The notes below the pieces were generated by a model. It saw nothing but the letters and a program-made list of their open reading frames with translations. It was not told where the DNA came from and ran no database searches. A DNA stretch of 64,000 bases from MGIIb-O2 sp964003245 (GTDB taxonomy: Archaea > Thermoplasmatota > Poseidoniia > Poseidoniales > Thalassarchaeaceae), in contig CAXFIU010000001.1 of the NCBI GenBank assembly GCA_964003245.1, positions 1 to 64,000 on the forward strand. The letters are read 5' to 3'. Shown here piece by piece: positions 27,717 through 37,058 of the stretch (positions are counted from its first letter, which is position 1; every line of letters begins with the position of its first letter). The translations under genes were made by a program, and so were the position numbers.

Positions 27717-29395
27717 TAAGCCCAAATCATGAATATGAACCCATTCAATTGAAAGTTCGAATGCCCTCTGGAGAGCTGAGAGATATGGATAGGCTACCAA
27801 CTCGAATCGACCGGAATAGTGAAGATTTCAATCGCCGAAGAGAATTTAATATCCAACTTGTCGAGGAATTAAAGCAAAAAATCAACGAAGTTAAGGAGGG
27901 CGGCGGTAAGAAATACGTTGATCGCCATCGTAGTCGAGGAAAATTACTTGCTAGAGAAAGGATAAAGGAAATATGCGACCCAGGAACGCCTTTTCTTGAA
28001 TTTTCATCCCTAGCTGCAAATGGACTTTATGATTCTCGTGCTCATTCTGCTGGAATTATCACTGGCATAGGGGTTGTCCATGGAAAAGAGTGCTTATTTG
28101 TAGCAAATGATGCAACTGTCAAAGGTGGTTCATATTATCCTATGACAGTTAAGAAGCACATCCGAGCTCAAGAAATTGCAGATGAGAATAATCTTACTTG
28201 TATTTATTTAGTTGATAGCGGTGGTGCATTTTTACCTATGCAAGACGAAGTTTTTCCCGACAAAGGACACTTTGGAAGAATATTTAGAAATCAGGCTATT
28301 CTTTCTAGTAAAGGGATTTCTCAAGTCGCCGCTGTATTGGGGAGTTGTACTGCAGGTGGCGCCTATATCCCTGCAATGTCCGATGAATCAATAATCGTTA
28401 AAGGAAATGGTACGATATTTTTGGCAGGTCCTCCATTAGTAAAATCTGCAACTGGAGAAGAGGTTTCTGCAGAAAATCTCGGCGGCGCAGATCTACATAC
28501 ACGTGAATCAGGAGTAGCGGATCACTTTGCAGAAGATGAACCTGAAGCACTTAGAATGATTCGTAATGTTGTCCAAAATCTAAATATTAAGCCCAAACAA
28601 AGACTAGATGTTGAGGCCGTTGAGGAGCCTAAGCATGATGTTGAAGAATTAATGGGAATAATTCCAGATGATAATAGGACACCTTATGATGTTAGGGAAG
28701 TAATATCTAGAATTGTTGATGGTAGTCGTTTTCATGAATTTAAACAGAGATATGGTAATACCTTAGTCTGTGGTTTTGCTAGGATTCATGGTTATCCTGT
28801 TGGAATAGTCGCAAATAATGGAATTTTATTCTCAGAATCTTCTTTGAAAGGAGCTCATTTTGTAGAATTATGCGGTCAACGTGGAATACCTCTAGTATTT
28901 CTACAGAATATTACAGGATTCATGGTTGGTAGAGATGCAGAGTCCGGAGGCATAGCAAAAGATGGTGCTAAGTTGGTTACAGCAGTATCTTGCGTACCAG
29001 TCCCTAAATTCACAGTGATTATCGGAGGTTCCCATGGAGCCGGAAATTACGGTATGTGCGGTAGAGCATATGATCCAAGATTTGTCTTTATGTGGCCTAA
29101 TTCTAGGATTTCTGTAATGGGGGGGCCACAGGCTGCAGATGTTATGGCAACGGTCAAACAAGATCAGATGTCCAGAGAAAATCTACCTGAAATGAGTGAT
29201 TATGAACTAGAAAATCTAAGAAAGCCAATTTTAGAAAAATATGAAACTGAAGGCTCTCCTTACTATTCTACTGCGAGATTGTGGGATGATGGAATAATCG
29301 ACCCAAGAGATACTCGAGATGTTCTAGGATTATGTATTTCTGCTAGTTTGAATGCTCCTCTACCAGAACAAAATTATGGCGTATTCAGGATGTAA
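27713..29395 (+). CDS. mccB: Methylcrotonyl-CoA carboxylase, carboxyltransferase subunit
   Basis: Moves carboxyl from carboxybiotin to 3-methylcrotonyl-CoA in leucine breakdown. The 560-residue sequence follows MccB closely throughout: 'ANDATVKGGSYYPMTVKKH', 'CIYLVDSGGAFLPMQDEVFP', 'VLGSCTAGGAYIPAMSDE', 'FLAGPPLVKSATGEEVSAEN', 'FLQNITGFMVGRDAESGG', 'GGSHGAGNYGMCGRAYDPRF', and the C-terminal 'FRM'. Both crotonase-type halves are present. The start is uncertain: TTG 27713 overlaps the DUF63 stop without a clear ribosome-binding site, and ATG 27761 lies before the conserved region. Neighbouring hydratase, biotin carboxylase and carrier support methylcrotonyl over propionyl or acetyl substrate. 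Confidence 0.93.
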   Translation: MISPNHEYEPIQLKVRMPSGELRDMDRLPTRIDRNSEDFNRRREFNIQLVEELKQKINEVKEGGGKKYVDRHRSRGKLLARERIKEICDPGTPFLEFSSLAANGLYDSRAHSAGIITGIGVVHGKECLFVANDATVKGGSYYPMTVKKHIRAQEIADENNLTCIYLVDSGGAFLPMQDEVFPDKGHFGRIFRNQAILSSKGISQVAAVLGSCTAGGAYIPAMSDESIIVKGNGTIFLAGPPLVKSATGEEVSAENLGGADLHTRESGVADHFAEDEPEALRMIRNVVQNLNIKPKQRLDVEAVEEPKHDVEELMGIIPDDNRTPYDVREVISRIVDGSRFHEFKQRYGNTLVCGFARIHGYPVGIVANNGILFSESSLKGAHFVELCGQRGIPLVFLQNITGFMVGRDAESGGIAKDGAKLVTAVSCVPVPKFTVIIGGSHGAGNYGMCGRAYDPRFVFMWPNSRISVMGGPQAADVMATVKQDQMSRENLPEMSDYELENLRKPILEKYETEGSPYYSTARLWDDGIIDPRDTRDVLGLCISASLNAPLPEQNYGVFRM

Positions 29396-29406
29396 TGGTG
29401 ATTAAA

Positions 29407-30264
29407 ATGAAAATGAGTGATTCTCCTCCAGAAAATAAACTATGTGAACTTGTAATTGATGACGATATTGCTAGAATTAATCTAAACCGTAGTGACGTGT
29501 ACAATGCTCTCAATACCGAATTGATTAGTGAGTTAATATCGCTAATTAAATGGACATCTGATAGAAGCGTATATGCAAACTCCTCTTTGAAAGATTCAGA
29601 TGGTAATAAATTCCTCAGAGTAATAATTTTTACAGGTGAAGGTAAGCATTTCTGTGCTGGCGCAGATATCAATATGATGAGAGATGCTGGGGCACGCTCA
29701 GTTGCAGAAAATCGTTTAGATTCTGAAAGATTAGATACTTTATTCCATGGTCTTTGGGCGCATCCATGTTTTACTATAGGTTGTATACAAGGTGTGGCTT
29801 TAGGCGGAGGAGCAGGCCTAGTATCTTGTTTTGATTATGCAATTGCTGAACCAAGAACAAGAATCGCTCTTTCTGAGGCCAAATTAGGCATACTGCCAGC
29901 AGTTATTGGTCCCTACGTCTATCGTAAAATAGGCAGTTCTAATTTCCGTCGATTATCAATGATGGCTAGTAAAATAGATTCAGATGAAGCTATGAGAATA
30001 GGTTTGATTAATTATGTCGTAGAATCTTCTGAGGATTTTGCGGATAAATCGAATATGATTGCTCAAGAAGTTCTAACAACCGGACCTATGGCAGTTACAG
30101 AAGCTAAGAATTTGACATTGGTTTTCGATAGATGGAATGGTAATGATGCAGATCTTCGTGAATGGACTTTAGATAAAACTAGTCAAATGAGAGGTTCAGA
30201 TGAAGGTCAAGAAGGACTTTCATCTTTCTTAGAGCGCCGTAAACCCAATTGGTCTTCTGAATAA
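29407..30264 (+). CDS. Enoyl-CoA hydratase family, probable methylglutaconyl-CoA hydratase (LiuC-like)
   Basis: 285-residue crotonase. The oxyanion-hole segment is 'HFCAGADINMM', and 'GGGAGLVSCFDYAIAE' followed by 'LSEAKLGILPAVIGPYV' is the pattern of bacterial LiuC hydratases; the first catalytic Glu of ordinary enoyl-CoA hydratase is replaced here by Gly, while the Glu of 'SEAKLG' is kept. It would hydrate 3-methylglutaconyl-CoA to HMG-CoA, the step right after MccB. ATG 29395 overlaps the mccB stop, but ATG 29407 sits four bases after GGTGAT and is preferred. Isomerase or another hydratase substrate cannot be excluded. Confidence 0.85.
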   Translation: MKMSDSPPENKLCELVIDDDIARINLNRSDVYNALNTELISELISLIKWTSDRSVYANSSLKDSDGNKFLRVIIFTGEGKHFCAGADINMMRDAGARSVAENRLDSERLDTLFHGLWAHPCFTIGCIQGVALGGGAGLVSCFDYAIAEPRTRIALSEAKLGILPAVIGPYVYRKIGSSNFRRLSMMASKIDSDEAMRIGLINYVVESSEDFADKSNMIAQEVLTTGPMAVTEAKNLTLVFDRWNGNDADLREWTLDKTSQMRGSDEGQEGLSSFLERRKPNWSSE

Positions 30265-30277
30265 TGTGGTGTAAGAA

Positions 30278-31831
30278 ATGTTACCTGATTGGATGATTAA
30301 TGCGCCAACCCCATTCGATTCTGTTTTGGTAGCAAATCGTGGTGAGATTGCTGTTAGAATACTCAAAGCAGCCAAAGAATCAGGACTCAAAGGAATTGCT
30401 ATTTACTCTGATTCAGATAAGAATTCATTACATGTAGAAATAGCCGATAAATCTGTTCATTTGCCTGGAAAAAGTCTCTCTGAGACCTATCTAAATATGG
30501 AACTTATAATTTCTGCGGCCAAAGAATCCGGAGCTCAAGCCATACATCCTGGTTATGGTTTCTTATCTGAAAGGGCTAATTTTGCTAAATTAGTAAAAGA
30601 TTCTGGTTTAATATGGATAGGTCCATCTTCAGAAGCAATAGAAACCATGGGCGATAAAATATCTGCTCGTAGGAGAATGATTGAGTCCAAAGTCCCTATT
30701 ATTCCTGGTGAAGAATTAGCAATTGAATCGGGTTCAAACCCTCTCGGTGTTTTAGCAACATCTGCTGCTAGAGTAGGATATCCGTTATTGGTTAAGGCTA
30801 GTGCAGGTGGCGGCGGAAAGGGAATGAGGGCGGTTTACGAACCTAAGATGCTTAGGACAGAATATGAAGCAGCAGCCCGTGAAGCTTCAGCTGCCTTCGG
30901 AGATGGTACTGTTTATGTTGAGAGATTATTGACAGGTTCAAGACATGTTGAAATTCAAGTACTTTGCGATCAATATGGGAACTCAATACATTTGAATGAA
31001 AGAGACTGTTCATTACAACGAAGACATCAGAAAGTAATCGAAGAAGCACCTTCTCCAGCTGTTACACCTGAGATTCGTGATAACATGGGGCAAGCAGCGA
31101 TAAGGGCAGCCAAGGCTGTAAATTATGAAGGTGCAGGAACAGTTGAGTTTCTTCTAACTCCTAAAGGCGATTTTTTCTTTCTTGAAATGAACACTCGATT
31201 ACAAGTTGAACACCCAGTTACTGAGTTAATTACTGGAATTGATTTAGTTCAGAAGCAATTCGAAGTTGCCGCAGGATTTCCATTGAATATATCTCAGGAA
31301 GAAATAGGAATTACTGGGCATTCAATTGAAGCCAGAATCTATGCTGAGGATGTAAGCAAAGGATTCCTTCCAGCAATTGGAAAACTGTCAATGTGGAGAC
31401 CGCCATCAACTCCTGGTGTTAGGATGGACTCGGGATTTAGAGAGGGTGATGAAGTTACTATTGACTTCGATCCAATGTTAGCCAAATTAATTGTTCATGC
31501 TCCTACAAGAGAAGCAGCATTGAGAAGACTAGATACTGCATTGTCAGAATTTGTTGTTTTGGGAGTCACTACTAATGTTGGATTCTTACGCCAGGTATCC
31601 CAAAGTGAAGCATTCTCAAAGGGTCTTGTAACAACTGATTATCTCGATAACACATCTCTAGAAGAATTTAAGGAACCAGAAATTAGTGATTCAATTTTAA
31701 TTTCGATTGCAGCAGGGGCAAGTCGTTTTGGATTAGATCGTAATTTATCATCTGTCACTTCCGAAATAATAGATGAGTATAGTGGGCATTCAGGAGACCC
31801 ATTCAAAACATTGACGAGGTCTTATCCTTAG
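30278..31831 (+). CDS. mccA: Biotin carboxylase subunit of methylcrotonyl-CoA carboxylase
   Basis: 517-residue ATP-grasp enzyme that carboxylates biotin using bicarbonate and ATP. Domains: N-terminal 'VLVANRGEIAVRILKAAKE', ATP-grasp with 'KASAGGGGKGMRAVYE', the catalytic segment 'FFLEMNTRLQVEHPVTELITG', and the C-terminal biotin carboxylase domain 'GHSIEARIYAEDV'. Bacterial MccA normally carries the biotin domain in the same chain; here the chain stops after the carboxylase domain and a separate gene gives the carrier. GTGGTG lies upstream of ATG 30278. Confidence 0.94.
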   Translation: MLPDWMINAPTPFDSVLVANRGEIAVRILKAAKESGLKGIAIYSDSDKNSLHVEIADKSVHLPGKSLSETYLNMELIISAAKESGAQAIHPGYGFLSERANFAKLVKDSGLIWIGPSSEAIETMGDKISARRRMIESKVPIIPGEELAIESGSNPLGVLATSAARVGYPLLVKASAGGGGKGMRAVYEPKMLRTEYEAAAREASAAFGDGTVYVERLLTGSRHVEIQVLCDQYGNSIHLNERDCSLQRRHQKVIEEAPSPAVTPEIRDNMGQAAIRAAKAVNYEGAGTVEFLLTPKGDFFFLEMNTRLQVEHPVTELITGIDLVQKQFEVAAGFPLNISQEEIGITGHSIEARIYAEDVSKGFLPAIGKLSMWRPPSTPGVRMDSGFREGDEVTIDFDPMLAKLIVHAPTREAALRRLDTALSEFVVLGVTTNVGFLRQVSQSEAFSKGLVTTDYLDNTSLEEFKEPEISDSILISIAAGASRFGLDRNLSSVTSEIIDEYSGHSGDPFKTLTRSYP

Positions 31832-31839
31832 GTGATTTT

Positions 31840-32340
31840 ATGGAATGGAGCATAGATAATTCTGGACCTAGATATACAGTAAACTTCTCTGAAAAAGAGG
31901 GGCTACTTTCACTTTCTAAATTAATTTCTAACGGCGAAGAAATTAACTTTCCTGATATCTCACTGAGTAAAGATCAGCAATCAGGGAGAATTCTTTTAGA
32001 ATTAGATGGAGTTAGAAGTTTTGCTCATGTTTCTAGATGTAACGACGAATGGTGGATACATTTCCAAGGGAGAATTTATGTTACTAACATGCACGAACCC
32101 GGAAGTAAAGACTCTTCATTATCAGAAGGCAGTCTAAGTGCTCCGATGCCTGGAACAATTCTTGATGTAATGGTAAAGAAAGGCCAGAGAGTGAGAGAAG
32201 GTCAGACATTATTAGTCATGGAAGCAATGAAGATGGAGCATCGGATTCAGGCACCAAGGGCTGGTGAAGTTACAGAGGTATACTTCCAGACAGGTGAGAG
32301 AGTGGATATGGGCGCAAATTTGGTAGAAATAGGCGATTAG
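31840..32340 (+). CDS. Biotin carboxyl carrier protein
   Basis: 166 residues. The last 75 form a biotinyl domain, 'APMPGTILDVMVKKGQRVREG' in pieces and 'LVMEAMKMEHRIQAP', with Lys131 as the biotin site. The first 90 residues have beta-rich sequence resembling the linker (BT) domain seen in MccA/PccA alpha chains, which bridges to the carboxyltransferase. It is the final gene of the mcc set; GGTGAT ends three bases before ATG 31840. A biotin ligase gene is not in the window. Confidence 0.94.
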   Translation: MEWSIDNSGPRYTVNFSEKEGLLSLSKLISNGEEINFPDISLSKDQQSGRILLELDGVRSFAHVSRCNDEWWIHFQGRIYVTNMHEPGSKDSSLSEGSLSAPMPGTILDVMVKKGQRVREGQTLLVMEAMKMEHRIQAPRAGEVTEVYFQTGERVDMGANLVEIGD

Positions 32341-32414
32341 TACATTATTACGCTTCAATTCACCAATTATCATGCAGGGAGTGGGTTAATTACATCCAAG
32401 GTCTTGGCATAATC

Positions 32415-33008
32415 ATGGGAATAGAAACGACAATACTTGCCGCTTTAATGGGCCTTAGCCTTGCATCCGCATCAGGATTTCGCGTTTTCTTACCTCCATT
32501 TATTTTATCATTAGCAGTTAGGACAGATACTTTTGTTAATTTTGATTTATCAGGAACAGAGTTTGCTGCTTTTGACAGTAACGCTGCAGTTCTAATTCTT
32601 GGAATAGCTTGCTTGGCAGAATTTGGAGCATATTATGTCCCTTGGTTGGATAATCTACTAGATACAATCGCGACTCCTGCAGCTGTAGTTTCAGGTGTTG
32701 GTATGACTTCCATGGCTTTAGTAGGGAGTGACCCAATAATTCAATGGTCTTTTGCAATAATTGCAGGGGGTGGGTCTGCAGGAATTATTCAAGTAACTAC
32801 AGTGGCAATCCGTGGTTTGTCATCTACTTTAACTCTGGGTTTTGGTAATTCTTTTGTTGCATCTGGTGAGAATATAGCAAGTATTATTCTTACATTTGCG
32901 GCTTTAATAGCACCTATAATTGCTGCATTTTTCGCAATTGTATTAGTTGTTTTATTGGTACGCCAATCAATTAAAATTAAAGCAGACAAATCAACTCAAG
33001 GGGCTTAG
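32415..33008 (+). CDS. DUF4126 family membrane protein
   Basis: 197 residues with about five hydrophobic helices. The N-terminal 'LAALMGLSLASASGFRVFLPPFIL' and 'CLAEFGAYYVPWLDNLLD' fit DUF4126, a widespread membrane family of unknown function. It ends in a basic segment. No clear ribosome-binding site lies before ATG 32415, so it may begin its own transcript. Its last 18 bases overlap the 3' end of serS on the other strand. Confidence 0.75.
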   Translation: MGIETTILAALMGLSLASASGFRVFLPPFILSLAVRTDTFVNFDLSGTEFAAFDSNAAVLILGIACLAEFGAYYVPWLDNLLDTIATPAAVVSGVGMTSMALVGSDPIIQWSFAIIAGGGSAGIIQVTTVAIRGLSSTLTLGFGNSFVASGENIASIILTFAALIAPIIAAFFAIVLVVLLVRQSIKIKADKSTQGA

Positions 33009-34271
33009 GAATTTCTGCTCTCCCATATATGGCCTCAAAGCCTCTGGAATCATGATTCGACCATCCTCTGTTTGATATTGTTCAAGAATTGCCACCAATG
33101 CCCTACTTGTCGCAACTGCAGTAGAATTTAGTGTATGGACAGCAGAGTTTCCTTCCGATGTCCTGTACCTCATACGAAGTCTATTGGCCTGATAGTCTGT
33201 ACAATTAGAACAAGATACCACTTCTTTGTATTCTCCAACACCCGGTAGCCATGCTTCAAGATCATATTTCTTTGAGGCGACGGTCCCCATATCTCCTGTA
33301 CAAATATTTACAACTCGATAATGTAAACCCAAACTATCCCACAGCTCTGTTGCATTATTCAATAAATCTTCATGATGAGACCATGAGTCTTCCGGTTTGC
33401 AGATTATTATTTGTTCTATTTTTGTAAACTGATGTACTCTCCATATTCCTCTATCTGAGAGTCCATGGGCTCCAACTTCTCTACGGAAACATTGCGATAC
33501 TCCGACAAGTCTTATTGGTAGTTCAGATGGTTCGATAATTTCATCCATTCTCATAGCAGTTAATGGGTGTTCACTTGTGGCTATGAGATAGAATTTATCT
33601 GGCTCAATTCCGTACATTACAGTTTCGAAATCTCCAAGATCTGTAACTCCTTCGTAAGCCTCTTTATTCATCATTAAAGGTGGTTGAACGAGAGTATAAT
33701 TCTTATTGATGAGAAAGTTTGTAGTGTAATTTTGTAGAGCCATCTCTAATCTTGCTAAATCTCCTTGCATGAAATAGAATCTGCTTCCAGTAATTTTTGC
33801 CGCTCTTGCTAAATCAACCCAACCATTATTTTCAATAATTTCATTATGATTTTTTGCTTCGAATCTCAAATCAACTTTCTCACCATGTAAGCTGTGTAAG
33901 GTATTCTTTTGATCGTCTTCCCCTACTGGAACACTTTCATGAAGAATATTCGGAACTCTCATCCTTATTGAGTCTCTATTTTCCAAGAAATCATCTGCCA
34001 TTTTTGATAATTCTTCAATCTTATTTCCTATGCTAGATACTTCACTCATTATTTTACTTACAGCATCAGCATCTCCCGATTTTTTTGCTGCCGCTATACC
34101 TCTTGCAGCCTCATTTCTTGATTTACGAAGTTGATCAACTTCATACCTTGCTTGTTTCCATTCATTATCTAGTCTAATTACTTCGTCAATGTTATCCTGA
34201 GGAATTTTTCTTTTATCATGATCTTTTCGTAAAACCTCTGATTTTTCACGAAACATACTCATGTCTAGCAT
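32991..34271 (-). CDS. serS: Seryl-tRNA synthetase
   Basis: About 426-residue class II synthetase of the common type, not the rare methanogen form. The start is ATG 34271, giving the family N-terminus 'MLDMSMFREKSE'; an in-frame ATG at 34307 would add 12 unrelated residues. A long coiled-coil tRNA-binding arm spans about residues 30-100. Motif 2 is 'FRREVGAHGLSDRGIWRVHQF' in pieces, and motif 3 'NSTAVATSRALVAILEQYQ'. 'IATSEHPLTAMRMDEI' forms the serine pocket region. The gene converges on DUF4126. Confidence 0.96.
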   Translation of the reverse strand: MLDMSMFREKSEVLRKDHDKRKIPQDNIDEVIRLDNEWKQARYEVDQLRKSRNEAARGIAAAKKSGDADAVSKIMSEVSSIGNKIEELSKMADDFLENRDSIRMRVPNILHESVPVGEDDQKNTLHSLHGEKVDLRFEAKNHNEIIENNGWVDLARAAKITGSRFYFMQGDLARLEMALQNYTTNFLINKNYTLVQPPLMMNKEAYEGVTDLGDFETVMYGIEPDKFYLIATSEHPLTAMRMDEIIEPSELPIRLVGVSQCFRREVGAHGLSDRGIWRVHQFTKIEQIIICKPEDSWSHHEDLLNNATELWDSLGLHYRVVNICTGDMGTVASKKYDLEAWLPGVGEYKEVVSCSNCTDYQANRLRMRYRTSEGNSAVHTLNSTAVATSRALVAILEQYQTEDGRIMIPEALRPYMGEQKFLSPLS

Positions 34272-34325
34272 AACTATCAACTCTAGGAGTGACCAATCTT
34301 CTTTCAATGAATCGGGCTTTTAGGT

Positions 34326-35426
34326 TCAGAAGAGGCTAATTTGTTGAATTAAATCAGATGGGCCATATACTATTAATCCAGTAATAAAATAGCCTAAAAT
34401 TGCTCCACCATTAAGCAAAGGTAACCCTGCTTGTGGTTTTCCTTTCGCTACTTGGGCCATCAATCCTAAGTAACCCATTAATCCTCCTAATAAAGCACCC
34501 AAACCAACTGTCAAGGGGTCTAGATGAATCCATCCAAAGAATGGTGTTAGCGGTAAAGAACCTAAAACTGGGCCTGTTTGAGGTAAGAAAGTGATAGTGG
34601 ATATAATCAACATACCTGGGAAAATAACATCTCCAAGACCCATAAATAACGCATCTCTACCGGTTTTTTCTACTTTTATGGCTCCAATTTTAGGATTATC
34701 CCAATCTTCTTGTGATGGTCTCTGAATTGTTTTTTCCATTACCCCTTCCTTCTCGTCTAAAAATGAATAACCTTTTTCTTTGGGAGCAACTAATAATATT
34801 GGTAACTTCAAATCTATCATTGTGTCTGCTAGTTCTAACATATGTTTACTTCCATTAACTGCCCAATGGTCATAAATTGCAGCGAGAATCATGAAGATGA
34901 TAATTAATGTAGGGACAAAACTAATTCCAATCATTGTGATAACCCCTGCTCCAACTAGTATTCCCACAAGATTTACTATATACCATTCAGGATATCTCCA
35001 TAGAGTTATCATTAGTAATAGATCTAAGATCAATGCAATAAAAAATGCATTTTCTTGCGTACTCATAATAATTTCCATTGCCAATGCAATATACGGATAT
35101 ACTGTATATGTTAAGGAAAAATAAAGTGAGAACATAATAAATCCTTTAATGAAAATTTCAAGATTCTTTCTAGCAAGCCATATTATGACAAAAGTAAAAA
35201 TTCCGATTAGAACCAATTCCAATAATATGTAGCTTGTTTGTGTCGTGCCTTCTTCTCCAAACGCTCTAGCCTCAGAAAAATTCCAAACAGGTTGAATTGA
35301 GATTCCTAGAAATATAGTTGTTACAAACATCCCAGCCATACTTGTCATTGACTTCCACTGGTCTTTTATGGCCTCAATCGTCTCGTTCACTTTCACTCCC
35401 CAACCCCCACGAAGTTCAAAGACCAT
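34326..35426 (-). CDS. Presenilin/signal-peptide-peptidase-like aspartyl protease
   Basis: 366-residue membrane protein with about nine helices, related to archaeal presenilin homologues (family A22, PF06550-like). Catalytic motifs are 'YD' (Asp186, in 'LAAIYDHWAVN') and 'GLGD' (Asp266, in 'LFMGLGDVIFPG'), with 'QAGLPLLNGGAILGY' near the C-terminus in place of the PAL motif. A hydrophilic loop of about 60 residues separates the two aspartates. It should cut membrane helices, such as leftover signal peptides. The start is unsure: ATG 35426 has no ribosome-binding site; GTG 35390 lies after GGAGTGA. Confidence 0.88.
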   Translation of the reverse strand: MVFELRGGWGVKVNETIEAIKDQWKSMTSMAGMFVTTIFLGISIQPVWNFSEARAFGEEGTTQTSYILLELVLIGIFTFVIIWLARKNLEIFIKGFIMFSLYFSLTYTVYPYIALAMEIIMSTQENAFFIALILDLLLMITLWRYPEWYIVNLVGILVGAGVITMIGISFVPTLIIIFMILAAIYDHWAVNGSKHMLELADTMIDLKLPILLVAPKEKGYSFLDEKEGVMEKTIQRPSQEDWDNPKIGAIKVEKTGRDALFMGLGDVIFPGMLIISTITFLPQTGPVLGSLPLTPFFGWIHLDPLTVGLGALLGGLMGYLGLMAQVAKGKPQAGLPLLNGGAILGYFITGLIVYGPSDLIQQISLF

Positions 35427-35461
35427 ATCACTTTGACTAATACAAGTGCGTAGTTGAACTG

Positions 35462-36694
35462 GTGGGTGATTATCTTTTGAGCGTTAGAAAATGGCTAGAA
35501 AATACGAAAGATTCTGGTGTTAAATTAGGTCTTGAGAATTGTGAGGTCTTGTTGGAAAGGTTGGGGAACCCTCATCTTAATTTTCCTTCAATTCATGTTG
35601 CTGGGACAAACGGTAAGGGTTCACTATGTGTTCAACTTTCTGCATTTGCAAGAGAAAATAATTTGAAAGTAGGATTATTTACTTCTCCTCATTTGATAAC
35701 AATTGAAGAAAGAATTAGAATAAATGGGGTTCCAATTTCTCCTCAAGATTTTGATATCTTTTTGAATAAGATACGTGAAGCCTCATTAATTGCTCCAGTT
35801 TGTAAACCAACTTTTTTTGAAGTTACATTTTTGCTTGCCATGGTAGTTTTTAGTGAGAATAAAATTGACAGAGCTATTATTGAGACTGGTTTGGGCGGTA
35901 GACTAGATTCTACCAGATTGGTTGATGCTGATCTTTGTGTGATAACCACCATCTCAAAGGATCATACTGAGTTTTTAGGAGAAACCTTGGAAAAAATTGC
36001 TTTTGAGAAAGCGGGTATTCATCGTCCAGGGGTGCCTCTACTCTTATTGAAAAATGAGAATTTATCTTCTTCTGTATTGACAGTAATTTCCGATAAAGTT
36101 GGTGAAGATCTTTGGTTATTTGAAGAAAATAAAGAATTGTCGAATTGGCAGAATTGGAACATAATGGCAAGAAAAATTGCACAATTTTTCAAATGGGACG
36201 AATCAGAAATTAATTGTAAATGGCCGGGTCGCTCCCCAGGATATGGGTCATCCTGGTTCGATTTCCCTCTGAAGATATGTGCTGCTCACAATAAAGAAGG
36301 CTTTGAGTCCGAACTTAATTCAATCAAAAAACCGAGTGTGTTTGTTATAGGAGTAACAGAAAAAGCAGATATCAATGATACATTAACTCCATTTCTACAA
36401 GAGAATCTTCATCAATCCATTTTTCATCATTTAATATTTACTGAACCTCTTTCTGGAAGAAATAATTCTGTAAGTGCAGAGCAATTAGAAAATATAATTT
36501 GTAGCCATAGAGAAACTTCTCGTGATATAATTAAGAATCCAGTTAATGCAATTGAAGAAGCATCAAAAATTTGTGAAATCGATAGTGTCGAGTTGGTCCT
36601 AATAGGTAGTGTTTATCTTGTTGGAGATATCCTAAATTATATTATTTCTAGGGATAATCTGAATTTCTGGGAAGAACTACGCGTTCACCGATAA
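35462..36694 (+). CDS. folC: Folylpolyglutamate/dihydrofolate synthase
   Basis: About 410-residue Mur-ligase-type enzyme that adds glutamate to folates. Motifs: P-loop 'HVAGTNGKGS', 'LFTSPHLITIEERIRING', 'ETGLGGRLDSTRLVDADLCVITTI', and 'DHTEFLGETLEKIAFEKAGI' with the metal-binding His. The C-terminal domain is present though divergent. GTG 35462 is used here; TTG 35477, six bases after GGTGAT, may be the true start. Its promoter region is shared with the divergent presenilin-like gene, 36 bases away. Confidence 0.92.
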   Translation: MGDYLLSVRKWLENTKDSGVKLGLENCEVLLERLGNPHLNFPSIHVAGTNGKGSLCVQLSAFARENNLKVGLFTSPHLITIEERIRINGVPISPQDFDIFLNKIREASLIAPVCKPTFFEVTFLLAMVVFSENKIDRAIIETGLGGRLDSTRLVDADLCVITTISKDHTEFLGETLEKIAFEKAGIHRPGVPLLLLKNENLSSSVLTVISDKVGEDLWLFEENKELSNWQNWNIMARKIAQFFKWDESEINCKWPGRSPGYGSSWFDFPLKICAAHNKEGFESELNSIKKPSVFVIGVTEKADINDTLTPFLQENLHQSIFHHLIFTEPLSGRNNSVSAEQLENIICSHRETSRDIIKNPVNAIEEASKICEIDSVELVLIGSVYLVGDILNYIISRDNLNFWEELRVHR

Positions 36695-36727
36695 TCAAAA
36701 AGGATGACCTATGTCGATGGCTCGTAG

Positions 36728-37036
36728 ATGACCAATAAGCCGGATGAGAAAACTGAAATTAGAGTGGTCTTGGAACCACAAGACAGTACTTCGAAATATA
36801 TCCTAGTAGCTCTTATTCTTGTTCTTTCTGGCTTGCTATTTGCTATTCTAGCAGGTGGCGGGGCAGAAAAATTACTATCATCAGATGATGATACTATCGG
36901 AAACTGTGGTGATGGTTTAGATAATGACAACGGCGGAAAAGCCGATAGAGATGATCCTGACTGTTATGCCAACCCTACTTCTTTAGATGGTTATGATCCT
37001 AATCGTACAGAGGCGAATAGGGATAATGACTTATGA
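36728..37036 (+). CDS. Small single-pass protein with acidic DxDN outer segment
   Basis: 102 residues: a 20-residue charged N-terminus, one membrane helix (about 24-44, 'YILVALILVLSGLLFAILAGG'), then an acidic outside tail with 'NCGDGLDNDNGGKADRDDPDC'-type sequence split by two cysteines. This Cys-flanked Asp-rich unit resembles calcium-binding segments found in bacterial and archaeal surface proteins. It lies 33 bases after folC and ahead of the dCMP deaminase. Function is unknown. Confidence 0.7.
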   Translation: MTNKPDEKTEIRVVLEPQDSTSKYILVALILVLSGLLFAILAGGGAEKLLSSDDDTIGNCGDGLDNDNGGKADRDDPDCYANPTSLDGYDPNRTEANRDNDL

Positions 37037-37058
37037 TAGATATTCAGGAGATATTCAT

